DNA of 64,000 nt from Streptomyces sp. NRRL F-2580 (GCF_000720115.1 NZ_JOIR01000009.1:118203-182202), one strand, 5' to 3'. Shown: positions 1 to 8,109, numbered from the stretch's first letter. Program-made: numbers and translations. The notes: generated by a model not told the origin, from the letters alone.

Positions 1-659
1 GGCAGCACCTCGCTGGGCTGCACCAGCGCGAAGCCGGTGCCGAGGAAGCTGAGCTCCCAGCCCTCTCCGGTGTTGCCGCGCCGCCGCCAGACTCCGCTGG
101 AGTGCGTCTGGGCCTGCATCTGCACCCGCAGCGAGGTCGACCAGGCGACGATGGCGTCCGCGTCGGCGTTGACGTACTTGTCGGGCGTGACGTGCATCAT
201 CAGCGGCTGCCCGGAGGTCATCAGCGCGACCTTGCCGCGGCCGGTGATGTTGAGCTGGTACTTGCCGGAACCGGAGATCCCGTACTGGCTGTCCACCGCG
301 ATGACCTCGGTGTGCAGGGTGGAGTCCAGGGCCAGCACGTAGCTGCTGTCGACCGTGAGGCCCTCCTGGTCCACGTCCACGACGTGGACGTACTGGGCCA
401 GGTTGGCCAGGTAGACCGTGCCCTGCCCGGAGCAGCGCATGAGGTCCAGGCCCTCGCCGGTGCGGCGGCGGGCGCCCCGCTGGCCGGCGCTCTGGTACTC
501 GCCGTCGAAGTCGATGAGGCCCTGGTAGGCGACCATCGCGCCCTTGCGGGCGAGGACGTCGTCGGAGCCGGTCAGCGAGACCCGCAGCAGCTGCGGGTTC
601 TGGATGGCGTACCGGTCCTGGGACTGGGCCTCGGCGTGGGCGAAAAGTGAGCTCTGCAT
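1..659 (-). CDS. AIM24 family protein (3' end cut by window edge)
   Basis: Reading the minus strand from ATG at 659 gives an open frame of at least 219 codons to the window edge, so the C-terminus is missing. It begins MQSSLFAHAEAQSQDRYAIQ and shows the AIM24 (DUF124) double-psi beta-barrel pattern: a 'MVAYQG' strand near residue 43, 'LMRCSGQGTVYLA' near 75, and late 'IVAWS' and 'FLGTGFALVQPSEV' segments. AIM24 proteins are soluble and of uncertain biochemical role; in Streptomyces they often sit beside TerD-type stress proteins. It is the third of three AIM24 genes in a row on this strand, 16 bp after the second, so probably the distal gene of one operon. Family assignment is strong; function is unknown. 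Confidence 0.85.
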   Translation of the reverse strand, partial: MQSSLFAHAEAQSQDRYAIQNPQLLRVSLTGSDDVLARKGAMVAYQGLIDFDGEYQSAGQRGARRRTGEGLDLMRCSGQGTVYLANLAQYVHVVDVDQEGLTVDSSYVLALDSTLHTEVIAVDSQYGISGSGKYQLNITGRGKVALMTSGQPLMMHVTPDKYVNADADAIVAWSTSLRVQMQAQTHSSGVWRRRGNTGEGWELSFLGTGFALVQPSEVL

Positions 660-675
660 GATGTGTCCCCTCCCC

Positions 676-1365
676 TCAGCCCCGGGCCCGGAGCCGGTCG
701 GTGCTGTCCTCGCTGGGCTGTACGACGACGATGCCCTGGCCGGAGAAGGCCATCTGGTAGGCCTCCCCGCTGCCCCGGCCGATCATCGACGAGGCCTTGA
801 AGCTGCGCTTGCCCTTGACCTTGAGATTCGGCGACCAGGCGACGAGCGCGTCCGGGTCGACGTACGTCTCGTCCTCGCCGCGGCCGCAGTCGACCACGAT
901 CGGGGTGCCGCGGGAGGTCAGGGCGACCCAGCCGGTACCCGCGACCTGCACGTTGAACAGGCCCTGGCCGGCGAACTTGGCAAGACCCTTGACCCGCTCG
1001 ACGCCCCACTGGAGGTGCGCGTCGAAGGCGAGCAGGTTGGTGCCGTTGACCGAGAGCGAGTCGTTCTGGAGGTTGATGACGACGACGTCGGCGCCGTAGT
1101 CGGCGAGGTAGAGCAGGCCGTCGCCGGTGCACTTCATCAGCGGTGCGCCCTCGCCGGTGATCCACTGCGAGGCCATCTGGCGGACGGCCGGCGGGTTGGG
1201 CTCGTACTGCACGAAGCCCTCGTAGGCGACCATCGAGCCGGTGCGGGCGAAGAGGTCCTGGCCGCTCTGCATGGCGACCTTGAGCATGGCCCGGCCGTGG
1301 TTCTCCATGCGGGCCGTGACGGGCGTCGGGGCGAAGCCCGCGAGCTGCTGGTTCATTGCGTTCAT
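676..1365 (-). CDS. AIM24 family protein
   Basis: The product is 229 aa starting MNAMNQQLAG at ATG 1365; the larger open frame upstream runs through the neighbouring gene antisense to its own frame and is not the start. It carries the same AIM24 pattern as its neighbours: 'MVAYEG' near residue 50, 'LMKCTGDGLLYLADYG' near 75, 'GQGLFNVQVAGTGWVAL' near 130, and a final 'GIVVVQPSED'. No signal peptide or membrane segment is seen. It lies 11 bp downstream of the TerD-AIM24 fusion gene, so the two are very likely co-transcribed. The three paralogues have diverged in sequence but not in fold signature. The molecular role is unknown. Confidence 0.88.
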   Translation of the reverse strand: MNAMNQQLAGFAPTPVTARMENHGRAMLKVAMQSGQDLFARTGSMVAYEGFVQYEPNPPAVRQMASQWITGEGAPLMKCTGDGLLYLADYGADVVVINLQNDSLSVNGTNLLAFDAHLQWGVERVKGLAKFAGQGLFNVQVAGTGWVALTSRGTPIVVDCGRGEDETYVDPDALVAWSPNLKVKGKRSFKASSMIGRGSGEAYQMAFSGQGIVVVQPSEDSTDRLRARG

Positions 1366-1376
1366 GTCGGGCTCCC

Positions 1377-3017
1377 TCAGACCTCGTACGGCTGGACGAC
1401 GATGAAGTTGCCGGGAGCGCCGCGGAACTGGAGGTTCACGGTCTCCCCGCTGTGGCCGGGGTAGGCGTTGCGCCGCAGCCGGACCTGGCTGGACAGGATC
1501 ACCTGCGAGGCGGAGGACCACGCCACGATGGCGTTGCTGTCCGCGAAGGTGGTCGGGGTGACGGGCAGGACCACCGGGACGCCGTGCGTCTTGACGATGA
1601 CCGTTCCCGTGCCCTGGAACTGCATGGTGAACAGGGCGCCGCCGGGGATGCCGTGGCCCTCGATGCGGCGGACCTCGTGCTGGAGCGACTCGTCGAAGGC
1701 GAGGACGGCCTCGGCGGAGACGCAGATCCCGTCGCCTTGGAGCTCGATGGCGTGCAGGTGGGAGCCGTCCTCGGCGAGGAAGACCTGGCCGCGGCCGGTG
1801 CAGCGCATGAGCTGCATCTCCTGGCCGGTGGCGTTGCCGACGATGCGGCCGGCGAAGCCCGCTCCCTTGTAGCTGAAGTCGACCTTGCCCTGGTACAGGA
1901 CCATGCTGCCCTGGCGGGCGAGGACGGCCTGGCCGCCCATCGCCAGGTCGACGCGCATGAGCTGCGCGTTCTGCGGGGTCCAGCGGGCGCCCGTGGGGGC
2001 TTCCTTGTACGGCTGGAGGGCGGCCGCGAGCCCGGCGCCGACGGGGGCGGCCTGGGGGGCGTAGCCGGGCTGCTGGCCCGGGACCTGGCCGGGGACCTGC
2101 CCGGGGACCTGGCCGTAGCCCGGCTGCTGCCCGTAGGGCGCGGGGGCCGGCGCGGGCGGCGGGACCTGGCCCGGGTACTGGCCGGGAACCTGTCCGGGGA
2201 CCTGGCCGTACGAGGGCTGCTGCGGCTGCGGCTGCCCGTACGGGGCGGGGGCCGGCGGGGCGAGCGGCGCGGCCATGGTGGGTGCGGCGTGCACCGGGGC
2301 CGGGGCGGCGGGCTGCTGGTACTGCGGCTGCGGAGCCGGGGTGGGCGCGGGGGCGCCGAAGGACGGCGCGGGCGCGGGAGCCTGGGCGGGCGCCGGGGCG
2401 CCGAAGGACGGAGCCGGGGCGGCAGCCTGCGGCGGCGGGGCGAACCCGGGCGCGGCCGCGGCGGGCGCCTGCTGCGCGGGCTGCGCCTCCTCGGCGACCT
2501 CGCCGCCGAAGTTCCTCAGCAGCGCGTCGAGGCCGCCGTCGAAGCCCTGGCCGACGGCGGCGAAGCGCCACACGTCCTTGAGGTAGAGGTCACCGAGCAT
2601 CACGGCCCGCTCGGTCGTGAACTCCGAGCCGGTGAAGGCGTACCGGACGACCTCTTCGCCGCCGGCCACGATCCGGATGTAACCCGGACCGATCTGCGAC
2701 ATCTGTCCGGCGCCGTCGATGGTGGCGGTGAAGGACAGCTTGTGGATGGACGCCGGAATGCGGTCCAGGGTCACCCGGAAGGATTCGGTGTCACCGGACT
2801 GCGCGCCGAGTTGCTGAATGGACTCTTCCGGCGACTTCGGCTGGTTGAAGAAGACGAAGTAGCGGTCGTCCGACAGCTGCTCGTTGACGTCGAGCCCGAA
2901 ACAGCTGATGTCGAAGGTGAGTCCGGGCCCGGCGATCTGGACGCCTACGTACAGATCGGTGCCCGCCGTGAGATCACTGATCTTGGCCTTGTGGCCGCGT
3001 TGGAATTCCCTGGCCAT
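1377..3017 (-). CDS. TerD-AIM24 fusion protein with GQVP-repeat linker
   Basis: A 546-aa protein in three parts. Residues 1-175 are a TerD domain ('PGLTFDISCFGLD' near 31-43, 'DDRYFVFFNQP' near 50-60, a conserved C-terminal 'GDLYLKDVWRF'). Residues about 178-335 are a Pro/Ala/Gln/Gly-rich linker with many 'GQVPG' units and 'PAPSFGAPAP' repeats. Residues about 340-546 are an AIM24 domain. TerD proteins bind calcium and belong to tellurite/stress modules; AIM24 function is unclear. It is the promoter-proximal gene of a three-gene AIM24 operon (139 bp gap upstream, 11 bp downstream). The fusion puts both domains in one polypeptide, suggesting they act on the same target. ATG at 3017 is the first codon of the TerD fold. 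Confidence 0.9.
   Translation of the reverse strand: MAREFQRGHKAKISDLTAGTDLYVGVQIAGPGLTFDISCFGLDVNEQLSDDRYFVFFNQPKSPEESIQQLGAQSGDTESFRVTLDRIPASIHKLSFTATIDGAGQMSQIGPGYIRIVAGGEEVVRYAFTGSEFTTERAVMLGDLYLKDVWRFAAVGQGFDGGLDALLRNFGGEVAEEAQPAQQAPAAAAPGFAPPPQAAAPAPSFGAPAPAQAPAPAPSFGAPAPTPAPQPQYQQPAAPAPVHAAPTMAAPLAPPAPAPYGQPQPQQPSYGQVPGQVPGQYPGQVPPPAPAPAPYGQQPGYGQVPGQVPGQVPGQQPGYAPQAAPVGAGLAAALQPYKEAPTGARWTPQNAQLMRVDLAMGGQAVLARQGSMVLYQGKVDFSYKGAGFAGRIVGNATGQEMQLMRCTGRGQVFLAEDGSHLHAIELQGDGICVSAEAVLAFDESLQHEVRRIEGHGIPGGALFTMQFQGTGTVIVKTHGVPVVLPVTPTTFADSNAIVAWSSASQVILSSQVRLRRNAYPGHSGETVNLQFRGAPGNFIVVQPYEV
2065..2225 (-). repeat. In-frame tandem repeat encoding GQVP-type units
   Basis: Within the TerD-AIM24 linker the minus strand encodes several consecutive 'PGQVPGQVPGQ' units in two clusters, separated by a 'PPPAPAPAPYGQQPGY' stretch. 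At DNA level this is a run of 12-15-nt units rich in 'ggggacctggcc'. Such units are prone to slippage, so linker length probably varies between strains. Confidence 0.75.
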
Positions 3018-3156
3018 ACGTAACGACCGTCCCCCATCCCGACTGTGAATGCGTGCCGCTCAGGCTAACGGCAACTGCCGACATCCGGCCAAGTCGGTAC
3101 CGACCCGGTACATATCACGCTGTGTGACATGACGGGCGGGTACAGGATCTTCCGGC

Positions 3157-3696
3157 TCATTCGTCGCGGGCGGCGGGAACCTTCGGAAGGCGCTCGGCCG
3201 CCACCACTCCCTCCAGGTACCCGCGGGCCCGCTCGGTGCGCGGGTACGCCTCCAGCAGCTCCCAGAAACTGGGCCCGTGGCCGGGCACGAGGAGGTGGGC
3301 CAGCTCGTGCAGGAGCACGTAGTCGACGACGTACTCCGGCATGCCCTGGATGCGGTGCGAGAGCCGGATGCTGCCTTCGGCCGGGGTGCAGGAGCCCCAG
3401 CGGGTGTTCTGGTTGGTGACCCAGCGGACCGAGCGGGGGCGGGCGCGGCCGCCGAAGTACTGCTCGGACAGACGCTCGGCGCGCTCGGTGAGTTCCGCGT
3501 CCCCGAGGGTGCGTTTGCTCTCCTGGGCGGCGAGCTTGTCGAGCATGACACCCACCCAGCGCTGCTCCTCCGCCTCGGACATCCGGGCAGGGATGAGGAC
3601 GACCGTACGGTCACCCTCGCGATAGGCGGATACGGTCCTGCGGCGGCGCGCGCTCCGGCGGACTTCGACGGCGCGCTGCGGTGGATCGGCGGACAC
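3157..3696 (-). CDS. YgjP-like (DUF45/M48-type) zinc metallopeptidase
   Basis: From GTG at 3696 the product is 179 aa. It holds a gluzincin signature 'VLLHELAHLLVPGHGPSFWELL' (HExxH) followed about 20 residues later by acidic residues, and upstream the family hallmark 'TRWGSC', both typical of YgjP/DUF45 proteins. An ATG at 3795 would add 33 poorly conserved residues; the conserved region starts at 'VEVRRSARRRRTVSAY', so the GTG is preferred, although neither start has a strong ribosome site. It probably cleaves peptides in the cytosol; the substrate is unknown. It is transcribed away from the ThiF-like gene and towards the TerD/AIM24 operon. Confidence 0.82.
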   Translation of the reverse strand: MSADPPQRAVEVRRSARRRRTVSAYREGDRTVVLIPARMSEAEEQRWVGVMLDKLAAQESKRTLGDAELTERAERLSEQYFGGRARPRSVRWVTNQNTRWGSCTPAEGSIRLSHRIQGMPEYVVDYVLLHELAHLLVPGHGPSFWELLEAYPRTERARGYLEGVVAAERLPKVPAARDE

Positions 3697-3922
3697 GCCA
3701 CGACGGTACCCGGTGGCGGCGGCTGAAGTCCCGCCCGTCCGGGGTTCGAACGTGAGCGATGCGGAGCCGATATCAGGAACGGCATTTCCCTTCATCTCAT
3801 ATGCCTAATACCCCTCGCCTGTGGACAAATTCACGCAGGGATTCCGGCGGACGGGCAGTGTTGTGGGAGAGCCGGAAAAAGGGGCGGCTCGAGTCCGCAC
3901 GGGAAATCGAGGGGGATCGGTC

Positions 3923-5065
3923 ATGTATCCGAAGGTGAAGCCCGCGCTGGCGCGGGCCTGGCGGGACCGGGAGACGGTGCAGTTCGGGGTGACCCCCGCC
4001 CACGCGGTGGTGCTCGGCCCGGTGGACACGGCGACGGGCACGCTCATCGACCGGATCGACGGGACGCGGGGGATGGAGCTGCTGCGGGCCGAGGCCACGG
4101 GCATGGGGCTGCCGGACGGCCAGGCCGACGCGCTCGTCAGGCGGCTGGCGGGGGCCGGTCTGCTCGACGACGCCACGGCGGGCGGCCCGCGGGCCCAGGC
4201 CGTGCGCGGTCATCCGGAGGTCCTGGAGCGGCTGGGGCCCGATCTGGGCTCCCTCTCCCTGGTCCACCGGGAGCCGGGCGGGGACTTGCGGGGTGTCGCC
4301 GCGCGCCGGGCGATACGGGTCCGGGTGCGCGGGAGCGGACGGGTGGGCGCCGTGATCGCCGCGGTCCTGGCGGGAGCCGGCGTGGGCCGGGTCGAGGTGC
4401 TCGACGGGGGCCGGGTGGAACCGGCGGACGTGGCGCCGGGCGGGCTGGATCCCGGGAGCGTGGGCCGGCTGCGGGCGGAGGCCGCGGGGAAGCTGGTGCG
4501 CGGGTCCGCCCCGGGGCGCGCCCCTCGGGCCGGGGAGGAGGAGGGGGCGGAGCCGCGGCTGGCCCTGGTGGTGGTCGCGCCGCGGGACGGGCTGCACGCC
4601 TGGGCACCCGATCCGGACACCGCGGCCGACTGGGTCGCCGCGGGCGTCCCGCACCTGTACGCGGGGGTGTTGGAGGGGACGGGACTGGTGGGGCCGCTGG
4701 TCCTGCCGGGGGCGACGGCCTGTGCGGGGTGCATGGAGCGCGACCGCGTGGACCGGGACGCGGCCTGGCCCCGGATGCTGGTCCAGTGGCGCTCGGCCCA
4801 CCGCCGCCGCGCGAGCGCCGCCTGCGACCTGGGCCTGTCCACGGCGGTGGCCGGCCTGGCCGCGGCCCACGCGCTCTCCTTCCTCGACGGTGAACTGCCC
4901 GCGTCCACCGCCACCCGCTGGGAGGCCGCCCTCCCCTCCCTCCACTGGGAATCCGCCCCGGTCCTCCCCCATCCCGACTGCCCCTGCGGCGCGCACACGG
5001 AACGCACGGCCACCCCGCGGGAAGCCGGGGAAGGTGCCCTCCTCCGAGCCGCGAGGAGGTCATGA
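3923..5065 (+). CDS. ThiF/E1-like (TOMM cyclodehydratase-related) protein, probably without adenylation arginine
   Basis: A 380-aa protein from ATG 3923; the open frame upstream of it has no ribosome site. Residues about 1-110 resemble the winged-helix/leader-binding part of TOMM (azole RiPP) cyclodehydratase partners. Residues about 130-170 form a Rossmann loop ('VRGSGRVGAVIAAVLAGAG') with a following acidic strand 'VEVLDGGRV'. A late 'CAGCMERDR' and a C-terminal 'CPCG' supply four cysteines for a structural zinc. The E1 'NLxRQ' arginine finger, clear in MoeZ in this window, is not visible here; the region reads 'PADVAPGG'. No YcaO, precursor peptide or protease lies nearby. The stop overlaps 'GAGGTCATGA', and the AarF gene starts 55 bp on. 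The function is not known; adenylation activity is doubtful. Confidence 0.75.
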   Translation: MYPKVKPALARAWRDRETVQFGVTPAHAVVLGPVDTATGTLIDRIDGTRGMELLRAEATGMGLPDGQADALVRRLAGAGLLDDATAGGPRAQAVRGHPEVLERLGPDLGSLSLVHREPGGDLRGVAARRAIRVRVRGSGRVGAVIAAVLAGAGVGRVEVLDGGRVEPADVAPGGLDPGSVGRLRAEAAGKLVRGSAPGRAPRAGEEEGAEPRLALVVVAPRDGLHAWAPDPDTAADWVAAGVPHLYAGVLEGTGLVGPLVLPGATACAGCMERDRVDRDAAWPRMLVQWRSAHRRRASAACDLGLSTAVAGLAAAHALSFLDGELPASTATRWEAALPSLHWESAPVLPHPDCPCGAHTERTATPREAGEGALLRAARRS

Positions 5066-5120
5066 CAGGATGCGGAGAACCGCTGTTCGCGGCCCAGCTG
5101 TCTGGGAAATGGAGGGGCGT

Positions 5121-6449
5121 ATGTCTGATCTTCCCCGGAAGGCGGTCACCCGCACCGTCAAGCTGGCCGCGCTGCCGCTCGGCTTCGCGGGACGGGCCAC
5201 CTGGGGCCTGGGCAAGCGGATCGGGGGCAAGTCCGCGGAGATCGTCGCGGGCGAGCTCCAGAAGCGCACCGCCGAGCAGTTGTTCCGCACGCTCGGGGAG
5301 CTGAAGGGCGGTGCCATGAAGTTCGGGCAGGCCCTGTCGGTCTTCGAGTCGGCGCTGCCCGAGGAGGTCGCCGGGCCCTACCGGGCGGCGCTGACCAAGC
5401 TCCAGGAGGCGGCTCCGCCGCTGCCCGCGGCGACGGTGCACCGGGTGCTGGCGGACCGTCTCGGTGCGGACTGGCGGGAGCTGTTCGAGGAGTTCGAGGA
5501 CAAGCCGGCCGCGGCGGCCTCGATCGGGCAGGTGCACCGGGCGGTGTGGCACGACGGCCGGCAGGTCGCGGTCAAGGTCCAGTACCCGGGGGCCGGTGAG
5601 GCGCTGCTGTCGGACCTGAAGCAGCTGGGCCGGTTCGCGGGGCTGCTGGGGCCGCTGATCCCCGGCATGGAGATCAAGCCGCTGATCAAGGAGTTGCGCG
5701 ACCGGGTCGCCGAGGAGCTCGACTACGAGCTGGAGGCCGAGGCCCAGCGGACCCACGCGGACGCCTTCGAGGACGATCCGGACGTGGTCGTGCCGGATGT
5801 CGTGCACCAGGGCGACCAGGTGTTGGTGACCGAGTGGATGGAGGGGACGCCGCTGTCGGAGGTGATAGCCGACGGCACCGAGGAGGAACGCGACCGCGCC
5901 GGACAGCTGCTGGCCCGGTTCCTCTTCTCCGGTCCCGCGCGCACGGGTCTGCTGCACGCGGATCCGCACCCGGGCAACTTCCGGCTGATACCGGGGGCGG
6001 ACGGCCGGATGCGGCTGGGCGTGCTGGACTTCGGCACGGTCGACCGGCTGCCGGGCGGCTGGCCCAAGCCGATCGGCAGGTCGCTGCGGATGACGCTGGA
6101 CGGTGACGCCGAGGGGGTCTACGGGCACCTGCGCGCCGAGGGGTTCGTGAAGGAGTCCATCGAGCTGGACCCCGACGCGGTGCTGGACTACCTCAAGCCG
6201 ATCATCGAGCCGGCCGAGGCCGAGGAGTTCACCTTCACCCGGCCGTGGCTGCGCGGCCAGGCGGCGCGGATCGCCGATCCGCGCTCCCCCGCACACCAGT
6301 TGGGCCGGCAGATCAACCTGCCGCCTTCGTACCTGCTGATCCACCGGGTGACGCTGAGCACGATCGGGGTGCTGTGTCAGCTGGGCGCGACGGTGCGGCT
6401 GCGGGACGAACTGGACGCCTGGCTGCCGGGGTTCGCCTCCGCCGAGTGA
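5121..6449 (+). CDS. AarF/ABC1/UbiB-family atypical kinase
   Basis: A 442-aa product starting MSDLPRKAVT at ATG 5121, preceded by GGAGGGG. All ABC1-kinase landmarks are present: the KxGQ motif (KFGQ, residues 67-70), the Ala-rich loop 'AAASIGQVHRA', the lysine strand 'QVAVKVQYPG', the 'ELDYELEAEA' ExD pair, catalytic 'HADPHPGNF' and metal-binding 'LDFGTV'. Family members are atypical kinases/ATPases linked to quinone or lipid metabolism. The M. tuberculosis counterpart (Rv3197) lies next to whiB7, as here, and has been discussed in antibiotic tolerance. The gene follows the ThiF-like gene closely and ends 26 bp before the convergent zinc-ribbon gene. The substrate is unknown. Confidence 0.93.
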   Translation: MSDLPRKAVTRTVKLAALPLGFAGRATWGLGKRIGGKSAEIVAGELQKRTAEQLFRTLGELKGGAMKFGQALSVFESALPEEVAGPYRAALTKLQEAAPPLPAATVHRVLADRLGADWRELFEEFEDKPAAAASIGQVHRAVWHDGRQVAVKVQYPGAGEALLSDLKQLGRFAGLLGPLIPGMEIKPLIKELRDRVAEELDYELEAEAQRTHADAFEDDPDVVVPDVVHQGDQVLVTEWMEGTPLSEVIADGTEEERDRAGQLLARFLFSGPARTGLLHADPHPGNFRLIPGADGRMRLGVLDFGTVDRLPGGWPKPIGRSLRMTLDGDAEGVYGHLRAEGFVKESIELDPDAVLDYLKPIIEPAEAEEFTFTRPWLRGQAARIADPRSPAHQLGRQINLPPSYLLIHRVTLSTIGVLCQLGATVRLRDELDAWLPGFASAE

Positions 6450-6474
6450 CTCCGTAGGACCCGGATCCCCGGCG

Positions 6475-6681
6475 TCACCACCAGGAGGAGTCGAGCCTGC
6501 CTTCGATCGCCCGGAGGTTGGCGCGCGCGCAGTCGACGCAGAAGTACTGTCTGGTCCCGTTCTCCACCGAGCAGGTCCAGGTGGGCGGGGCGCCGTCGGG
6601 GGACTCTGTGCCACAGCGCGCGCAGACAACGGGCTGGGCCTCGGATCCCGACGGGGTGGGGTGGGGAGTCGGCTGGTCCAC
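6475..6681 (-). CDS. Small zinc-ribbon protein
   Basis: A 68-aa protein from GTG 6681 with two CxxC pairs, 'VCARCG' and 'FCVDCA', about 25 residues apart: a compact zinc ribbon. The C-terminus is 'LRAIEGRLDSSWW'. The start is uncertain because GGAGG directly abuts the GTG; a CTG two codons earlier is the alternative. The longer open frame upstream crosses a strong hairpin and is not credible as coding. It may bind nucleic acid or a protein partner, but no function can be assigned. It sits convergent to the AarF kinase gene. Confidence 0.6.
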   Translation of the reverse strand: MDQPTPHPTPSGSEAQPVVCARCGTESPDGAPPTWTCSVENGTRQYFCVDCARANLRAIEGRLDSSWW

Positions 6682-6727
6682 CTCCAGACGATATCCCCGT
6701 GAGGGGTGGACTGCCGTCCGCAACGCA

Positions 6728-6763
6728 CCGGGGGGACCGGTCCGTTCGGACCGGTCCCCCCGG
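6728..6763 (-). terminator. Strong inverted repeat after the wblC-linked operon
   Basis: Two perfectly complementary 17-nt arms around a TT loop (core 'GGGGGACCGGTCCG' at 6731-6744 and its complement at 6747-6760). It lies 18 bp past the stop of the wblC-linked gene and before the zinc-ribbon gene. There is no clear T-run, as is common for Streptomyces terminators. Confidence 0.65.
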
Positions 6764-6781
6764 GGATGCCGTTTTCGGCTC

Positions 6782-7111
6782 TTAGTGCATGACGGCCATG
6801 GCCAGCGCGCGGCGGGCGCGCATCGAGACGCGCTCGGCACGCCGCTGCATGCGGCGGGCCGCGACCAGGCGTACGGCGTGACGTTCGACGTCCACCTCAC
6901 GCATGAGCTCGTCCATATGGGCGCGAGCCAGGGCTTCTGGGATGAGTTGCATTTCGCGGGTCCTGTTCTGACGCGAGGTGTTCGCGCCGGCGGTGATGAA
7001 GTCTGCGTGGGCGGCGCCGTGGGGCTGCTCGCTCGTGATGTGGGGGGTCATGAGGGCCTGCTTCAGGGGGTCGTGCGTCAGGGGGCGGTCGATGGTTCCG
7101 ATGGCGGTCAT
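6782..7111 (-). CDS. Hypothetical protein translationally coupled to wblC
   Basis: A 109-aa protein of unknown function from ATG 7111. Its ATG overlaps the wblC stop (ATGA), so it is almost certainly translated by the same ribosomes. The C-terminal half is strongly basic and helical ('VERHAVRLVAARRMQRRAERVSMRARR', given here in part), like a nucleic-acid or ribosome contact; the N-terminal half is polar with no motif. No cysteines, signal peptide or membrane segment. The strong hairpin follows 18 bp later, so the transcription unit is wblC plus this gene. A role in the WblC response is an inference from coupling only. Confidence 0.7.
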   Translation of the reverse strand: MTAIGTIDRPLTHDPLKQALMTPHITSEQPHGAAHADFITAGANTSRQNRTREMQLIPEALARAHMDELMREVDVERHAVRLVAARRMQRRAERVSMRARRALAMAVMH

Positions 7112-7479
7112 GCCGTGACAACCGGGTTCTTGCGCGGGCGGCCACGGGGCCGCTTGCGGGCGACGACGACACCCTGGACGAAGAGCTCGCCACCCCAGAC
7201 ACCCCAGGGCTCGCGGCGCTCGACCGCTCCGGCGAGGCAGGCCTCGACCAGCGGGCAGGTGCGGCAGAGCGACTTGGCGTACTCGACGTCGGCCGGGGAC
7301 TCGGCGAAGAAGACCTCGGGGTCGAAGGTGCGGCAGGGAACGGGTACGCCGAGGTTCTCGATGGCGTCGTCGAGCGCGGTCAGCGCGGTCAGCGGGGTCA
7401 AGGTGTGGTCCTCCGGGACTGCGGGCGGGGAGATCGTGTGGGTCTGCGTTACGGACGGGGCGTGCGCTTCGAGTTGCAC
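7108..7479 (-). CDS. wblC: WhiB-family regulator of the WhiB7/WblC type
   Basis: A 123-aa protein from GTG 7479 with GAGGAAG eight bases upstream. It has the WhiB four-cysteine iron-sulfur set (C49, C72, C75, C81; 'CRTCPLVEAC'), the 'GVWGG' turn (93-97) that contacts SigA region 4, and a C-terminal AT-hook 'RGRPRK' (112-117) specific to the WhiB7/WblC subgroup. This regulator binds housekeeping sigma factor and an AT-rich element next to the -35 box, switching on intrinsic antibiotic resistance genes. It is preceded by a long leader with an upstream ORF and terminator, and by a promoter with the AT-rich element it would recognise, implying attenuation plus autoregulation. The neighbours (AarF, UvrD2, mycoredoxin, NudC) match the whiB7 locus of M. 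tuberculosis. Confidence 0.95.
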   Translation of the reverse strand: MQLEAHAPSVTQTHTISPPAVPEDHTLTPLTALTALDDAIENLGVPVPCRTFDPEVFFAESPADVEYAKSLCRTCPLVEACLAGAVERREPWGVWGGELFVQGVVVARKRPRGRPRKNPVVTA

Positions 7480-7596
7480 GGTGGTTTCTTCCTCGTCGTC
7501 TTGGTCGGCTAGTCGTTCCGGCCGGTCGGCCGGGTTCGGCTGTCACCTGGTTCTGCCAGTCCCGAGGCTCCTTCGCTGCCTTGCCCCCTGTTCGGG

Positions 7597-7641
7597 GACA
7601 AACAGAAGGGCCGCGGATCCCGGGTGGGGTTCCGCGGCCCT
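7597..7641 (-). terminator. Intrinsic terminator (attenuator) in wblC leader
   Basis: On the minus strand 'AGGGCCGCGGA' and its perfect complement (arms 7641-7631 and 7617-7607) enclose a 13-nt loop and are followed by TTCTGTTTGT. It lies between the upstream ORF stop (7666) and the wblC start (7479), so it would stop leader transcripts before wblC. A second smaller hairpin (TTGCCCC/GGGG-CAA, 7581-7601) follows. Confidence 0.8.
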
Positions 7642-7665
7642 GAAGGCGCCGGCCTGATCATGCGA

Positions 7666-7992
7666 TCAGACTGGATCACTCCAGGGTTCGAGCCCACGGA
7701 AGGCCCACATCAGGTGGTGCTGCTGCTTCTTCGTCTGCTTCGTCTTGGCTCCGGCACCGGCTGCGGCCGCGAAGCCATAGGCGCCATGCGCCTGAGCTTC
7801 TGCTGCCAGTACTGCCACCGGTGCCAGGGTCGGTCGCTCGTTGCGCTCACTGACCGGAAGGGTCGCCAGCAGGGCGGGGCGGTCGGCGGAAATCGCGAAC
7901 ACACCGGTACCCAGAAGGGAGACGGAACCGAGCAGGCAGGAAGCGTCGACCGAGCGATCGGTCATTTTGGTGAAGGTCATGAAGCTGGTCAC
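7666..7992 (-). CDS. Upstream ORF in wblC leader (regulatory leader peptide)
   Basis: A 108-codon frame opening with GTG 7992 behind a near-ideal ribosome site (GAGAGGAGG, 8-nt spacer). The product starts MTSFMTFTKMTDRSVDASCL, has a middle Ala-rich stretch and ends with a polar run 'KTKQTKKQQHH' and 'WAFRGLEPWSDPV'. Its stop lies 25 nt before the attenuator hairpin, where a translating or stalled ribosome would influence folding. In WhiB7/WblC loci, ribosome stalling on a leader ORF is known to relieve attenuation under translation inhibitors. It could also be a real small protein, as it is long for a leader peptide. Confidence 0.6.
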   Translation of the reverse strand: MTSFMTFTKMTDRSVDASCLLGSVSLLGTGVFAISADRPALLATLPVSERNERPTLAPVAVLAAEAQAHGAYGFAAAAGAGAKTKQTKKQQHHLMWAFRGLEPWSDPV

Positions 7993-8109
7993 TGATCTCG
8001 CCTCCTCTCGGCGTCTCGGGGACGTGGCCCGGGGGCCTGTCCCATGCGTATTCGGATAAGTACAGCACGGATCCAGGGCTTCGGAGAAGCCACCGTTTCC
8101 GTTGCTAAG

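Noticed and set aside
3923..5065. Part of a RiPP (azole peptide) biosynthetic cluster
   Set aside because: No YcaO, precursor peptide, dehydrogenase or export gene lies nearby.
5062..5304. 80-codon frame starting ATG 5062 at a good ribosome site after the ThiF-like gene
   Set aside because: It runs in another frame through the start of the AarF kinase, which has complete kinase motifs and its own ribosome site.
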